A DNA stretch of 64,000 bases, taken from Phytohabitans maris. GTDB lineage: Bacteria; Actinomycetota; Actinomycetes; Mycobacteriales; Micromonosporaceae. Under the pieces are notes generated by a model. That model made no database searches. It worked only from the letters and a program-made list of their open reading frames with translations, and was not told the origin of the DNA. The translations under genes and the position numbers were made by a program. The stretch spans positions 21,711 to 85,710 of the forward strand of contig NZ_JAVHUY010000044.1 of NCBI RefSeq assembly GCF_031085175.1, in the 5' to 3' direction. Shown piece by piece: positions 18,545-26,698 of this stretch; the first letter of the stretch is position 1; every line of letters starts with the position of its first letter.

Positions 18545-18630
18545 GGAGGTGATCCGCCGTTTCCGTGCGTTTGAAATCAGCGAGACGGCGATCAAGGAAT
18601 TGCGGGGCAGTGGCAGCGCATTTCCGCGCG

Positions 18631-18636
18631 TACCTT
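18631..18636 (+). promoter_or_regulatory. -10 box, leaderless DUF3800 transcript
   Basis: TACCTT, exactly 6 bases before GTG 18643, with no ribosome-binding site between. Confidence 0.5.
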
Positions 18637-18642
18637 GACCGG

Positions 18643-19436
18643 GTGCACATCTGCTACGTCGACGATTCCGGTCGGGGAAGGGCGCGCACGGTGACCGGTC
18701 TGATCATTCCGGCCGCCAAATGGAATGATCTGATGCACCGCTGGTTGGAAGGTCGCAAAGCCCTGAGCCGGACCTGGGGCGTCCGCGAGCAGGTCGAGCT
18801 GCATGGAAACGAGCTCGCCCGCGGACGAGGCGCCTATTGCGTGTCGGAAGAACAGGAGCGGATCTTCAAGAATCGAGCGCTCCGGCTCCGCGCATATGAT
18901 CGTATGCTCACCGCGCTGGCCGGCTGCGCCGCGTTGAACGTGACGACCGTCTGTTGCCCCACCGCGCACATGCCGACGGCGTACGCGCGCTTCGTGGAGC
19001 ACCTGGAGCGGTGGGGGCCGAGGTAGACACGCATGTGCTGGTCGTGCTCGACGGTCACGCCGGCCCGGCGGATGGGGAGGCGTCCGAGGGCGGGGTCGCG
19101 GCGGCGTTCGAGGCGGCGCACCGCAACGCCAGGCCCTACCGGCAGGTGCACCGCGGTTTGGATCTGCGGACCCGGCGGGTGATCGAGGACCCAATCGTGC
19201 AGGACAGCAAATCGAATCATCTGGTCCAAGCGGCGGATCTGGTGGCGTATGCGGCAACCCAGTGGCTTTGGGTGAAGACCGATCTGTGGCCCAAGGGTGG
19301 GCCGAGGCACGGGCGGCCGTTGACGGAAATAGCCGAGGCATATAGAAGCCTGGCCGGGCTGTGGCTGCCTTCGGACCGGTCCGGCATCCATTGGGCGGGT
19401 GCGGATGTCCCCGAATACGAAGAAGCCCTCGGCTGA
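18643..19436 (+). pseudogene. DUF3800 protein gene broken by a frameshift
   Basis: Two open frames together make one DUF3800 protein of about 264 residues. The first (18643-19026) starts VHICYVDDSGRGRARTVTGL, the DUF3800 acidic N-terminal motif, and stops after FVEHLERWGPR. The second, one base back, continues AEVDTHVLVVLDGHAG and carries the conserved end NHLVQAADLVAYAATQW. The switch falls in the G-rich run CGGTGGGGGCC around 19009-19019; restoring one base would join the frames. It may be a true mutation, a sequencing error or a programmed -1 shift. DUF3800 proteins resemble RNase H-like nucleases. Base composition here is less GC-rich than in its neighbours, which suggests transfer. Confidence 0.85.
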
Positions 19437-19450
19437 CCGAGGGCTACTTC
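19419..19450 (+). terminator. Hairpin after the DUF3800 gene
   Basis: GAAG-A-AGCCCTCGG, loop CTGA, CCGAGGGCT-A-CTTC: a 14-bp stem with one A-A mismatch. The loop contains the stop codon. No T-run follows. From here to 19646 I see no gene. Confidence 0.7.
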
Positions 19451-19646
19451 GAGGGCGAGATCCCGTGGGAGCCCCCTCTGGACTCATGGGAACTCGCGTA
19501 GCCAAGTATCCGCTTGGGGGTGGGGGCGGGGCAACCCCGAAGCGGGAGTGGTGGGTTGGTGGTGAGATATCCCACGGGTGGGGGTGGAGCGCCCGTAACG
19601 TGGCAGACTCGCGCGCATAACCTTAGCGACCGTTAGGGAGGCCGCT

Positions 19647-21437
19647 GTGGCGCGTGAGATCAGCACCGTGGGCGTGGTCGGGCTGGGCACGATGGGCGCG
19701 GGGATCGTGGAGGTCTTCGCCCGCAACGGGATCGACGTTCTCGCGGTCGAGGTGAGCGACGCGGCCCTGGAGCGGGGGCGCTCGACGCTCGTCGGGTCGA
19801 CCGACCGGGCCGTCGCCAAGGGAAAGCTGGACCCCGCCGACCGCGACGCGCTGCTCTCGCGGATCAGCTTCGAGGTGGGGCTGGGCGCGCTGCGCGACGC
19901 CGATCTGGTGATCGAGGCGGTGCCCGAGCAGCTCGACCTCAAGCGGCGGCTCTTCGCCGAGCTCGACCGGGTCTGCAAGCCCACCGCGATCCTCGCCACC
20001 AACACCTCCTCGCTGAGCGTCACCGAGATCTCCGTGGCCACCCAACGGCCCAACCAGGTCATCGGCATCCACTTCTTCAACCCGGCGCCCATCATGAGGC
20101 TGGTCGAGGTGGTGCGCACGGTCGTGACGGCACCCGAGGTAGTGGCCGACGTCGAGGCGCTCTGCGCGCGCCTCGGCAAGGTGGACGTGACCATCAACGA
20201 CCGGGCCGGGTTCATCGCCAACGCGCTGCTGTTCGGATACCTCAACCACGCGGTCACCATGTACGAGGCCCGGTACGCCAGCCGGGAGGACATCGACGCC
20301 GCGATGAAGCTCGGCTGCGGGCTGCCGATGGGGCCGCTGGCGCTGATGGACCTGATCGGCCTGGACACGGCGTACGAGATCCTCGACACCATGTACCGCC
20401 GGGGTGGGCGGGACCGGCGGCACGCCCCCGCGCCGCTCGTCAAGCAGATGGTCACGGCGGGGCTGCTGGGCCGGAAGTCCGGCCGTGGCTTCTACACCTA
20501 CGAAAAGCCGGGTTCGCCGGTACTCGTACCCGATGAAGAGACGCCGACCGCGACGGAGTCGGCGGCCGCCGACGGCGCGCGGGGGATCGCGACGGTCGGC
20601 GTCGTGGGGTCCGGGACCATGGCCACCGGCATCATCGAGGTGTTCGCGAAGGCCGGCTACGAGGTCGTCTCCGTCACCCGCGGCGCGGAGAAGTCGGCGC
20701 GGGTCTGCGAGGCGGTCAAGCGCTCGCTCGACAAGGGCGTGGTGCGGGGCAGGCTGACCGAGGAGGAACGGGACGCGGCGCTGGGCCGGGTCAGCTGGTC
20801 GGCCACCCTCGAACATCTCGCCGACGCCGACCTGGTGGTCGAGGCGGTGGTCGAGGAGCTGAGCGTGAAGCAGGCGCTCTTCGCCGCGCTGGACGAGATC
20901 TGCAAGCCCGGCGTGGTGCTGGCGACCACCACCTCGTCGCTGCCGGTCATCCAGTGCGCGATGGCCACGCAGCGGCCGGCCGACGTGGTGGGGCTGCACT
21001 TCTTCAACCCGGCGCCGGCCATGTCGCTGGTCGAGGTGGTGCACACGATCCGTACGTCGGCGCGGGCGCTCGCCACCGCCCGCGCGGTGGTCGCGGCGCT
21101 CGGCAAGACTGGCGTGGTCTGCGCCGACCGGGCCGGGTTCGTGGTGAACGCGCTGCTGTTCCCGTACCTCAACGACGCGGTCCGGATGCTGGAGGCGAGC
21201 TACTCCACGGCCGACGACATCGACAACGCGATGAAGCTGGGGTGCGGCTACCCGATGGGGCCGTTCGAGCTGCTCGACGTGGTGGGGCTGGACGTGTCGC
21301 TGGCCATCCAGCGCGAGCTGTACCTGGAGCTGCGCGAGCCGGGCTTCGCGCCGGCGCCGCTGCTGGAGCACCTCGTCACCGCCGGCTACCTCGGCCGCAA
21401 GGCCGGCCGCGGCTTCCGCGACCACACCTCGCGGTAG
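19647..21437 (+). CDS. Tandem-duplicated 3-hydroxyacyl-CoA dehydrogenase (3-hydroxybutyryl-CoA dehydrogenase type)
   Basis: 596 residues: two complete 3-hydroxyacyl-CoA dehydrogenase copies in one chain. Each has an NAD-binding Rossmann motif (GLGTMGAG near 12; GSGTMATG near 321), the catalytic histidine in HFFNPAP (His142, His451), and the C-terminal dimerisation domain ending KLGCGxPMGP and GLLGRKSGRGF / GYLGRKAGRGF. The enzyme oxidises 3-hydroxyacyl-CoA (or reduces acetoacetyl-CoA) in fatty-acid or butyrate metabolism. About 40 linker residues (PVLVPDEETPTATESAAADG) join the halves. Fused double forms occur in actinomycetes. GTG 19647 follows GGGAGG. Confidence 0.92.
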   Translation: MAREISTVGVVGLGTMGAGIVEVFARNGIDVLAVEVSDAALERGRSTLVGSTDRAVAKGKLDPADRDALLSRISFEVGLGALRDADLVIEAVPEQLDLKRRLFAELDRVCKPTAILATNTSSLSVTEISVATQRPNQVIGIHFFNPAPIMRLVEVVRTVVTAPEVVADVEALCARLGKVDVTINDRAGFIANALLFGYLNHAVTMYEARYASREDIDAAMKLGCGLPMGPLALMDLIGLDTAYEILDTMYRRGGRDRRHAPAPLVKQMVTAGLLGRKSGRGFYTYEKPGSPVLVPDEETPTATESAAADGARGIATVGVVGSGTMATGIIEVFAKAGYEVVSVTRGAEKSARVCEAVKRSLDKGVVRGRLTEEERDAALGRVSWSATLEHLADADLVVEAVVEELSVKQALFAALDEICKPGVVLATTTSSLPVIQCAMATQRPADVVGLHFFNPAPAMSLVEVVHTIRTSARALATARAVVAALGKTGVVCADRAGFVVNALLFPYLNDAVRMLEASYSTADDIDNAMKLGCGYPMGPFELLDVVGLDVSLAIQRELYLELREPGFAPAPLLEHLVTAGYLGRKAGRGFRDHTSR

Positions 21438-21438
21438 C

Positions 21439-21465
21439 TGTTACGTTTTCCCGCCCCGTCTCGTC
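21439..21465 (+). promoter_or_regulatory. Candidate ECF41 autoregulated promoter
   Basis: TGTTACG at 21439-21445 followed by CGTC at 21457-21460 and again at 21462-21465, the second at 16 bases spacing. It resembles the ECF41-group promoter (TGTCAC-like -35, CGTC -10) and sits directly before the ECF41 gene. One base differs from the consensus -35 as I recall it. Confidence 0.5.
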
Positions 21466-21473
21466 ATGAGGTC

Positions 21474-22337
21474 ATGAACGAGTACGACTGGATGGCCGAG
21501 CGCTTCGAGGCGCACCGCGGTCACCTGCGCGCGGTGGCGTACCGGATGCTCGGCTCGCTCAGCGAAGCGGACGACGCGGTGCAGGAGGCGTGGCTCAAGC
21601 TGACCCGCGCCGACACGAGCGACGTCGCCAACCTCGGCGGCTGGCTGACCACCGTGGTGGGGCGGGTCTGCCTGGACATGCTCCGGGCCCGCAAGGCGCG
21701 GCGGGAGGAGCCGCTGGGCGTGCACGTGCCTGAGCCGATCATCAGTCGGGCGGACGGGCCGGACCCGGAGCAGGAGGCGATTCTCGCCGACTCGGTGGGG
21801 CTGGCACTGCTGGTCGTGCTGGAGCACCTGGCGCCCGCCGAGCGCCTGGCGTTCGTGCTCCACGACACGTTCGCGGTGCCGTTCGAGGAGATCGGGCCGA
21901 TCCTCGGCCGCTCGCCGGCCGCGGCCAAGCAGCTCGCCAGCCGGGCCCGGCGGCGGGTACGCGGCGCCGAGCCCATCTCCGACGGCGACCTGGCGAGCCA
22001 GCGCGCGGTGGTTGAGGCGTTTCTCACCGCGGCCCGTGGCGGCGATCTGGAGGGGCTCCTCGCCGTGCTCGACCCCGACGTGGTCGCCCGACCCGACGCG
22101 GGTCCGGTGGTACACGGCGCCAACGCGCTCGCCAGCACCGCAATCGCCTTCGGACGGCTCGCGCGCAGCGCCAAGCTAGCGCTTGTCAACGGCGTACCGG
22201 GTCTGATCGCGAGCGACGGGGAGCGGCTCAGGTCGGTCATGGCGTTCACTATCCGTGGCGGCAAGGTGACCGCATTGGACATTCTCGTGGACCCGGATCG
22301 CCTTGCCAGGCTGGACATCTCGCCACTCGTTCAGTGA
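21474..22337 (+). CDS. ECF41-type RNA polymerase sigma factor with SnoaL-like C-terminal domain
   Basis: 287 residues. Sigma region 2 (FEAHRGHLRAVAYRMLGSLSEADDAVQEAWLKLTR) and region 4 (ERLAFVLHDTFAVPFEEIGPILGRSPAAAKQLASRARRRVRG) are followed by an about 110-residue SnoaL/NTF2-like domain (AVVEAFLTAARGGDLEGLLAVLDPDVVARPD). This is the ECF41 (SigJ-like) architecture, in which the C-terminal domain regulates the sigma factor in place of a separate anti-sigma factor. No carboxymuconolactone decarboxylase or oxidoreductase partner lies next to it; the following gene is the copper oxidase. A promoter of the ECF41 form lies just upstream. Confidence 0.9.
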   Translation: MNEYDWMAERFEAHRGHLRAVAYRMLGSLSEADDAVQEAWLKLTRADTSDVANLGGWLTTVVGRVCLDMLRARKARREEPLGVHVPEPIISRADGPDPEQEAILADSVGLALLVVLEHLAPAERLAFVLHDTFAVPFEEIGPILGRSPAAAKQLASRARRRVRGAEPISDGDLASQRAVVEAFLTAARGGDLEGLLAVLDPDVVARPDAGPVVHGANALASTAIAFGRLARSAKLALVNGVPGLIASDGERLRSVMAFTIRGGKVTALDILVDPDRLARLDISPLVQ

Positions 22338-22419
22338 CGGACAAAGCCGTATTGGCCGGGGCGGCGATCACCGGTACCCTGCGGGACGGCCCAGATAGAC
22401 CGGATCGACAGGAGACGCT

Positions 22420-24525
22420 GTGCCTCCCGCAAAAGCCGTTCCGATGTTCAGCCCGGAGCTCCGCCGTGGACTCGGCCGGCTGCTCGCCCTCGCGCTCCTG
22501 TTGACCGCCGGTCTCGTCGCCGCCGCACCGGCGCAGGCCGCCGCCAACCTGGTGCCCAATCCGGGGCTGGAAACGGTTGACGGCAACGGTTTCCCGACCT
22601 GCTGGGAGCGGTCGGGGCACGGTGACAACACGTTCACGATGGGTGTCACCAACGACGCGCGCAGCGGCACCAAGGCCATGCGGGTCAGCATCACCCGGCT
22701 CGTCTCCGGCGACCGCAAGGCGATGATGCTGGAAAACGCGGAGTGTGCTCCTCGTGTCACGCCCGGTCGCCAGTACGACCTTTCCGTCTACTACAAGTCG
22801 ACGACCGCGGCCAACGCCGTCACGCTCTTCCGCCACGACACCGCGCTCGGCTGGCAGTACTGGATGGACCCGGCGACGCTCCCGGCCACCAGCACCTGGC
22901 AGCAGAAGGTCGTGCGCACGCCGCCGATCCCGGCGAACACCGACCAGATCACCTGGGGCGTCAGCATCTACGCCCTCGGCACGCTCACCACCGACGACTA
23001 CTCGATGGTCGACGCGAGCGCGCCGGCGCCCACGCCGAGCGGCTGCACCGACGCCGCCGGCTGCACCAAAGGCAAGTGGCAGGTGATGCCGTACCAGTCG
23101 ACGGTGCGCGGCATCCACGCCGTGATGCTGCACAACGGCAAGGTGCTGCTCGTCGCCGGTTCCGGCAACGACCCCAACGCGTTCGCCGCCGGCACGTTCA
23201 AGACCGCCGTGTACGACCCGGCGACCGGCGCCTTCACCAACGTCGCCACGCCGGTCGACCTCTTCTGCGCCGGCCACGTGCAGCTGCGCGACGGCAGGGT
23301 GCTGGTGATGGGCGGCAACAAGGACTACCCGACCGCCGACGGCAAGGTGGGCTACAAGGGCCTGAAGAACTCGTACATCTTCGACCCGGCCACCAACAAG
23401 TACACCCGCACCAACGACATGCTCGTCGGCCACTGGTACCCGTCGGCGACGGTCCTCGGCAACGGCGACGTCCTCTCGCTCGGCGGCCTCGGCGAAGACT
23501 CCACGGGCAGCACCACCACCGACTACTTCAAGGCGTCCGAGGGGCGCTGGCTGCGCCAGGACGAGACGAAGCAGACCTGGGCGTGGTGGGGGCTCTACCC
23601 GGCGATGGTCCTGATGCAGGACGGCCGGCTCTTCTACACCGGCAGCCACACGTTCGGCGTCGGCCTGCCCGGCAGCGGGGCGTCCATCTACAACTACGGC
23701 AACGGCACCATCACCGACGTACCCGGCCTGCAGCGCAAGGACGAGCGCGACCAGTCGATGAGCGTGCTGCTCCCGCCGGCGCAGGCGCAGCGGGTGTGGA
23801 CCGTCGGCGGCGGCAACGGCGACGCCGGCGCGACCGCCCACCGGCTCACCGACCTCGTCGACCTCAAGGCGGCGAGCCCGCGCTACCAGGCGGGTCCGCT
23901 GATCCCGCAGGGCACGCTGACCGGTGGCGCGCCGCAGACCGGCGACCAGGGCAAGATGTACGTCTCGCTGGTGCTGCTGCCGGACGGCACGGTCTTCGAG
24001 ACCGGCGGCGCGCTGCACAACCGGGCCGACCCGGTCTTCGAGGCCTCCATCTTCGACCCGCAGACCAACAAGTTCCGCACCGGCATGGCGACCGACCCGG
24101 TGCCGCGGACCTACCACTCCTCGGCGTTCCTGCTCCCCGACGGGCGGGTCATGGCGGTCGGCGACAACCCCGGCAACGGCTCGTTCGACACGCGCATCTC
24201 GATCTACTCGCCGCCGTACCTCTTCAAGGGCGCGCGGCCGGCGATCCAGACCGTGGCCAGCACCAACTGGGCGTACGGCAGCACCCAGCGGATCACCGTG
24301 AACTCCGCGGTGACCCGGGCGTCGCTGATCCGCCCGGCAGCCGTCACCCACTCGTCCGACCCCAACCAGCGCTTCGTCGAGCTGCCGATGACGGTCCGCA
24401 ACACCAACACCATCGACCTGAACGTGACGAGCAACCCCAACCTGGCCCCGCCCGGGTGGTACATGCTCTTCGTGCACAACGCCAGCGGCGTCCCGTCGAC
24501 CGCCAAGTGGGTCAAGCTCGGATGA
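22420..24525 (+). CDS. glxA: GlxA-like copper-radical (galactose oxidase-type) oxidase
   Basis: 701 residues. After a signal peptide (to about Ala42) comes a carbohydrate-binding-like beta domain (about 43-205, starting NLVPNPGLE), then a seven-bladed kelch propeller and a C-terminal DUF1929 Ig-like domain. The copper-radical site is intact: Cys283 (FCAGH) and Tyr319 (NSYIFDP) are 36 apart, as in Streptomyces GlxA Cys121/Tyr157 where they form the thioether cofactor. Tyr565-His566 (RTYHSS) and His644 (VTHSSDPNQR) complete the copper ligands. Trp387/389/390 are candidates for the stacking tryptophan. GlxA oxidises surface glycan at hyphal tips with the glycan synthase CslA. Overlaps the next gene by ATGA. 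Confidence 0.92.
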   Translation: MPPAKAVPMFSPELRRGLGRLLALALLLTAGLVAAAPAQAAANLVPNPGLETVDGNGFPTCWERSGHGDNTFTMGVTNDARSGTKAMRVSITRLVSGDRKAMMLENAECAPRVTPGRQYDLSVYYKSTTAANAVTLFRHDTALGWQYWMDPATLPATSTWQQKVVRTPPIPANTDQITWGVSIYALGTLTTDDYSMVDASAPAPTPSGCTDAAGCTKGKWQVMPYQSTVRGIHAVMLHNGKVLLVAGSGNDPNAFAAGTFKTAVYDPATGAFTNVATPVDLFCAGHVQLRDGRVLVMGGNKDYPTADGKVGYKGLKNSYIFDPATNKYTRTNDMLVGHWYPSATVLGNGDVLSLGGLGEDSTGSTTTDYFKASEGRWLRQDETKQTWAWWGLYPAMVLMQDGRLFYTGSHTFGVGLPGSGASIYNYGNGTITDVPGLQRKDERDQSMSVLLPPAQAQRVWTVGGGNGDAGATAHRLTDLVDLKAASPRYQAGPLIPQGTLTGGAPQTGDQGKMYVSLVLLPDGTVFETGGALHNRADPVFEASIFDPQTNKFRTGMATDPVPRTYHSSAFLLPDGRVMAVGDNPGNGSFDTRISIYSPPYLFKGARPAIQTVASTNWAYGSTQRITVNSAVTRASLIRPAAVTHSSDPNQRFVELPMTVRNTNTIDLNVTSNPNLAPPGWYMLFVHNASGVPSTAKWVKLG

Positions 24526-25067
24526 GCCGCTGGTACGGGGCCCTCACCACCTGGCTGAGGGCCCGCAGTCGCCGCCAGCGCTACGGGATCGTGGCGGTGG
24601 CCGTGGCGCTCCTGCTCGGGCTCGGCGGCCTGGTCGTGGCCGGCGGGAGCGAGACCGACATCCTCTGGTTCGACGGCCGGCCGGTCGCGGCGCCGGCCGA
24701 CGAGCCCGAGCAGGAGCTCGGCGGTGCCACCGAGCCGGAGCGGGAAAGCGGCCAGCGGCAGCCGGCCGGTGCAGTCGAGCCACCGCCGCCGTACGTGCAG
24801 CCCTTCGCGGAGCAGCCGGGCGCCAAACCCCGCGCGCCGCTGCCGTCACCCACCGCCGGCGTCGAGATCGAGGAGGGTACGGACGGTTGCGACCACGCGT
24901 ACGGCGATCGCGATGTTTGCGTGCCGTGGGAGTTTCCGGCGGGCGTGACCGACAAGTGCGGTTGGCTTCGAGAGCGGGGATTCGGACCCCTTAAGATCAC
25001 CGGTGGGCGCGACCGGCACGGCCTCGACCGCAACGGCGACGGGACCGCGTGTGGCGACGGGGATTGA
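24522..25067 (+). CDS. Membrane-anchored excalibur-type calcium-binding protein
   Basis: 181 residues. A basic N-terminus and one membrane helix (GIVAVAVALLLGLGGLVVAGG) are followed by an acidic and Pro-rich extracellular linker, then a cysteine-containing end with DRNGDGTACGDGD, the excalibur-like DxDxDGxxC calcium loop, and paired cysteines CDHAYGDRDVC. It starts in the stop codon of glxA (ATGA), so it is made with the oxidase. A role in holding or guiding the oxidase or glycan at the surface is only an inference. Confidence 0.8.
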   Translation: MSRWYGALTTWLRARSRRQRYGIVAVAVALLLGLGGLVVAGGSETDILWFDGRPVAAPADEPEQELGGATEPERESGQRQPAGAVEPPPPYVQPFAEQPGAKPRAPLPSPTAGVEIEEGTDGCDHAYGDRDVCVPWEFPAGVTDKCGWLRERGFGPLKITGGRDRHGLDRNGDGTACGDGD

Positions 25068-25102
25068 CCGAATTCGGGGGTTCGCTTGTGGACACGCCGG
25101 TC

Positions 25103-25108
25103 TATCCT
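25103..25108 (+). promoter_or_regulatory. -10 box of the GT39-like gene
   Basis: TATCCT ends 6 bases before ATG 25115 with no ribosome site, the leaderless arrangement. It would allow the three glycan genes that follow to be transcribed separately from glxA. Confidence 0.5.
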
Positions 25109-25114
25109 GCTTCG

Positions 25115-26698
25115 ATGAGTAGGGCCGCTCGCTCGCAGCTTCCGGTGGCGACGCCCAACGGGGAAGTGCACATCCCGCTGCCGCGCCGCGTCGGCGAGGT
25201 GCTCGTTCCCGAGACGGCCGCGGCGGACGCGACGATCCTGCTGCCGAAGTCGCCGACCGAGGAAGAGGCCGAGCGCAAGCAGCGGCGGGCGGCGTGGCAG
25301 CGTCGGATCGCTTGGGGCGCACCGGCTCTGGCCGCGTTCGCGCTGTGCGTCATCGGGCTGACCGGGCCGGGCCTGTGGGCCGACGAGCTGGCGACGTGGG
25401 GCAACACCACCGTTTCGTGGGCGGAGCTGTGGCGCCAGCTCGACGGCACCGACGCGACGATCGGTCCGTACTATGTCCTGATCCGCGCCTGGACGACCGT
25501 TTTCGGCGACTCCGACCTCGCACTGCGCCTTCCGTCCACTTTGGCCATGGCGGCCGCCGCCGCGGTCGTCGGGCTGATCGGCAACCGCCTCGGCTCGCCC
25601 CGCATCGGCCTGCTCGGCGGTCTCGCCTTCGCGATCCTGCCGATAACCACGCGATACGGGCAGGAGGCCCGGCCGTACGCGTTCGCCGTGCTCGCCGCGG
25701 CGGTGGCCACGCTGCTGCTCCTGCGCCTGATGGAGGGCTTCACGCTCGGCATCGCCCTCGCCTACGCGGCCGCGGTGATGGCGCTCGGCGCGATGCACAT
25801 CGTCTCGCTGCTGATACTCGCGGCGCACGGCCTCGCCGTCGCCATCCACCGGCGAAAGCTGCTGTGGCGCTGGACACCGAGCGCGCTGGCCGGGTTGGTC
25901 CCACTCATCCCGATCATCCTGATCGGGCGGCGGCAGCAGGGCACCCAGATCAGCTGGATCCCCCTCACCGACCTGCACCAGATCGAGGCGTTCGGCACCG
26001 ACTTCTTCGGCGGCGCCCTCATCGGGGGCGCGGTCATCGCCCTCGGCGCGGCCGCGGTCTCCCGCGAGCGGGGCGCCGTCATGGCCGCCAGCCTCGCCGC
26101 CGTACCCGTGGCCCTGCTCATGCTCCTCGGGTCGGTCACGCACATCTGGCTCCAGCGGTACGTGCTCTACACGATCGTCGGCTGGGCGGTCCTCATCGGG
26201 CTGCTGCTGGCCAAGCGCGGGCTGATCGCGGCGGTCGCCACGCTCGCGGCCCTCGCCGCGCTCTCCCTGCCCGGCCAGGTCGCGGTGCGCGAGCCCTCGT
26301 TCCGGTACCAGGACACGAAGGCGGTCGTGGCGCTGATCGAGCGCGACTACCAGCCCGGCGACGGCATCGTGTACGGCCTGACGGACCGCGGCCCGGGCGC
26401 GCTCAACCGCGACGTGATCGCGCATTACCTGCCGGAAAACCGGCGCCCGACCGATCTGCTCGTCGACCGCCCGATGCGCACCGACGGCTGGATGGTGGCC
26501 AGCGAGCACCAGGACGTGGCGAGCCGGCTGGGCGCGACGCGGCGGGTGTGGGTGCTGCGCCTCGGCGAGTACGGAGATCCACTGGACGACCTCGACGGAG
26601 GCAAGAAGGACGTCCTTAAGGAACGTTATGATGTCGCGGACAGCTGGTGGACAACCGGCTACACCGTCGCGTTGTTGACCCGGAAGGACCCTGTGTGA
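25115..26698 (+). CDS. GT39-like polytopic glycosyltransferase
   Basis: 527 residues. A cytosolic N-terminus of about 50 residues (EVHIPLPRRVGEVLVP, DATILLPKSP) precedes around ten membrane spans. The first extracytosolic loop carries WADELATW, with the Asp-Glu of GT-C enzymes that use polyprenyl-phosphate sugars, and RYGQEARPYAF follows. The soluble C-terminal part (YQPGDGIVYGL) is extracytoplasmic. It probably transfers a sugar from a lipid carrier outside the membrane. GTG 25088 is an alternative start. Its stop overlaps the GT2 gene (GTGTGA). Confidence 0.85.
   Translation: MSRAARSQLPVATPNGEVHIPLPRRVGEVLVPETAAADATILLPKSPTEEEAERKQRRAAWQRRIAWGAPALAAFALCVIGLTGPGLWADELATWGNTTVSWAELWRQLDGTDATIGPYYVLIRAWTTVFGDSDLALRLPSTLAMAAAAAVVGLIGNRLGSPRIGLLGGLAFAILPITTRYGQEARPYAFAVLAAAVATLLLLRLMEGFTLGIALAYAAAVMALGAMHIVSLLILAAHGLAVAIHRRKLLWRWTPSALAGLVPLIPIILIGRRQQGTQISWIPLTDLHQIEAFGTDFFGGALIGGAVIALGAAAVSRERGAVMAASLAAVPVALLMLLGSVTHIWLQRYVLYTIVGWAVLIGLLLAKRGLIAAVATLAALAALSLPGQVAVREPSFRYQDTKAVVALIERDYQPGDGIVYGLTDRGPGALNRDVIAHYLPENRRPTDLLVDRPMRTDGWMVASEHQDVASRLGATRRVWVLRLGEYGDPLDDLDGGKKDVLKERYDVADSWWTTGYTVALLTRKDPV

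Noticed and set aside
18541..19500. A mobile element carrying DUF3800.
   Set aside because: Composition differs from the flanks, but there is no transposase, integrase, direct repeat or tRNA site to define one.
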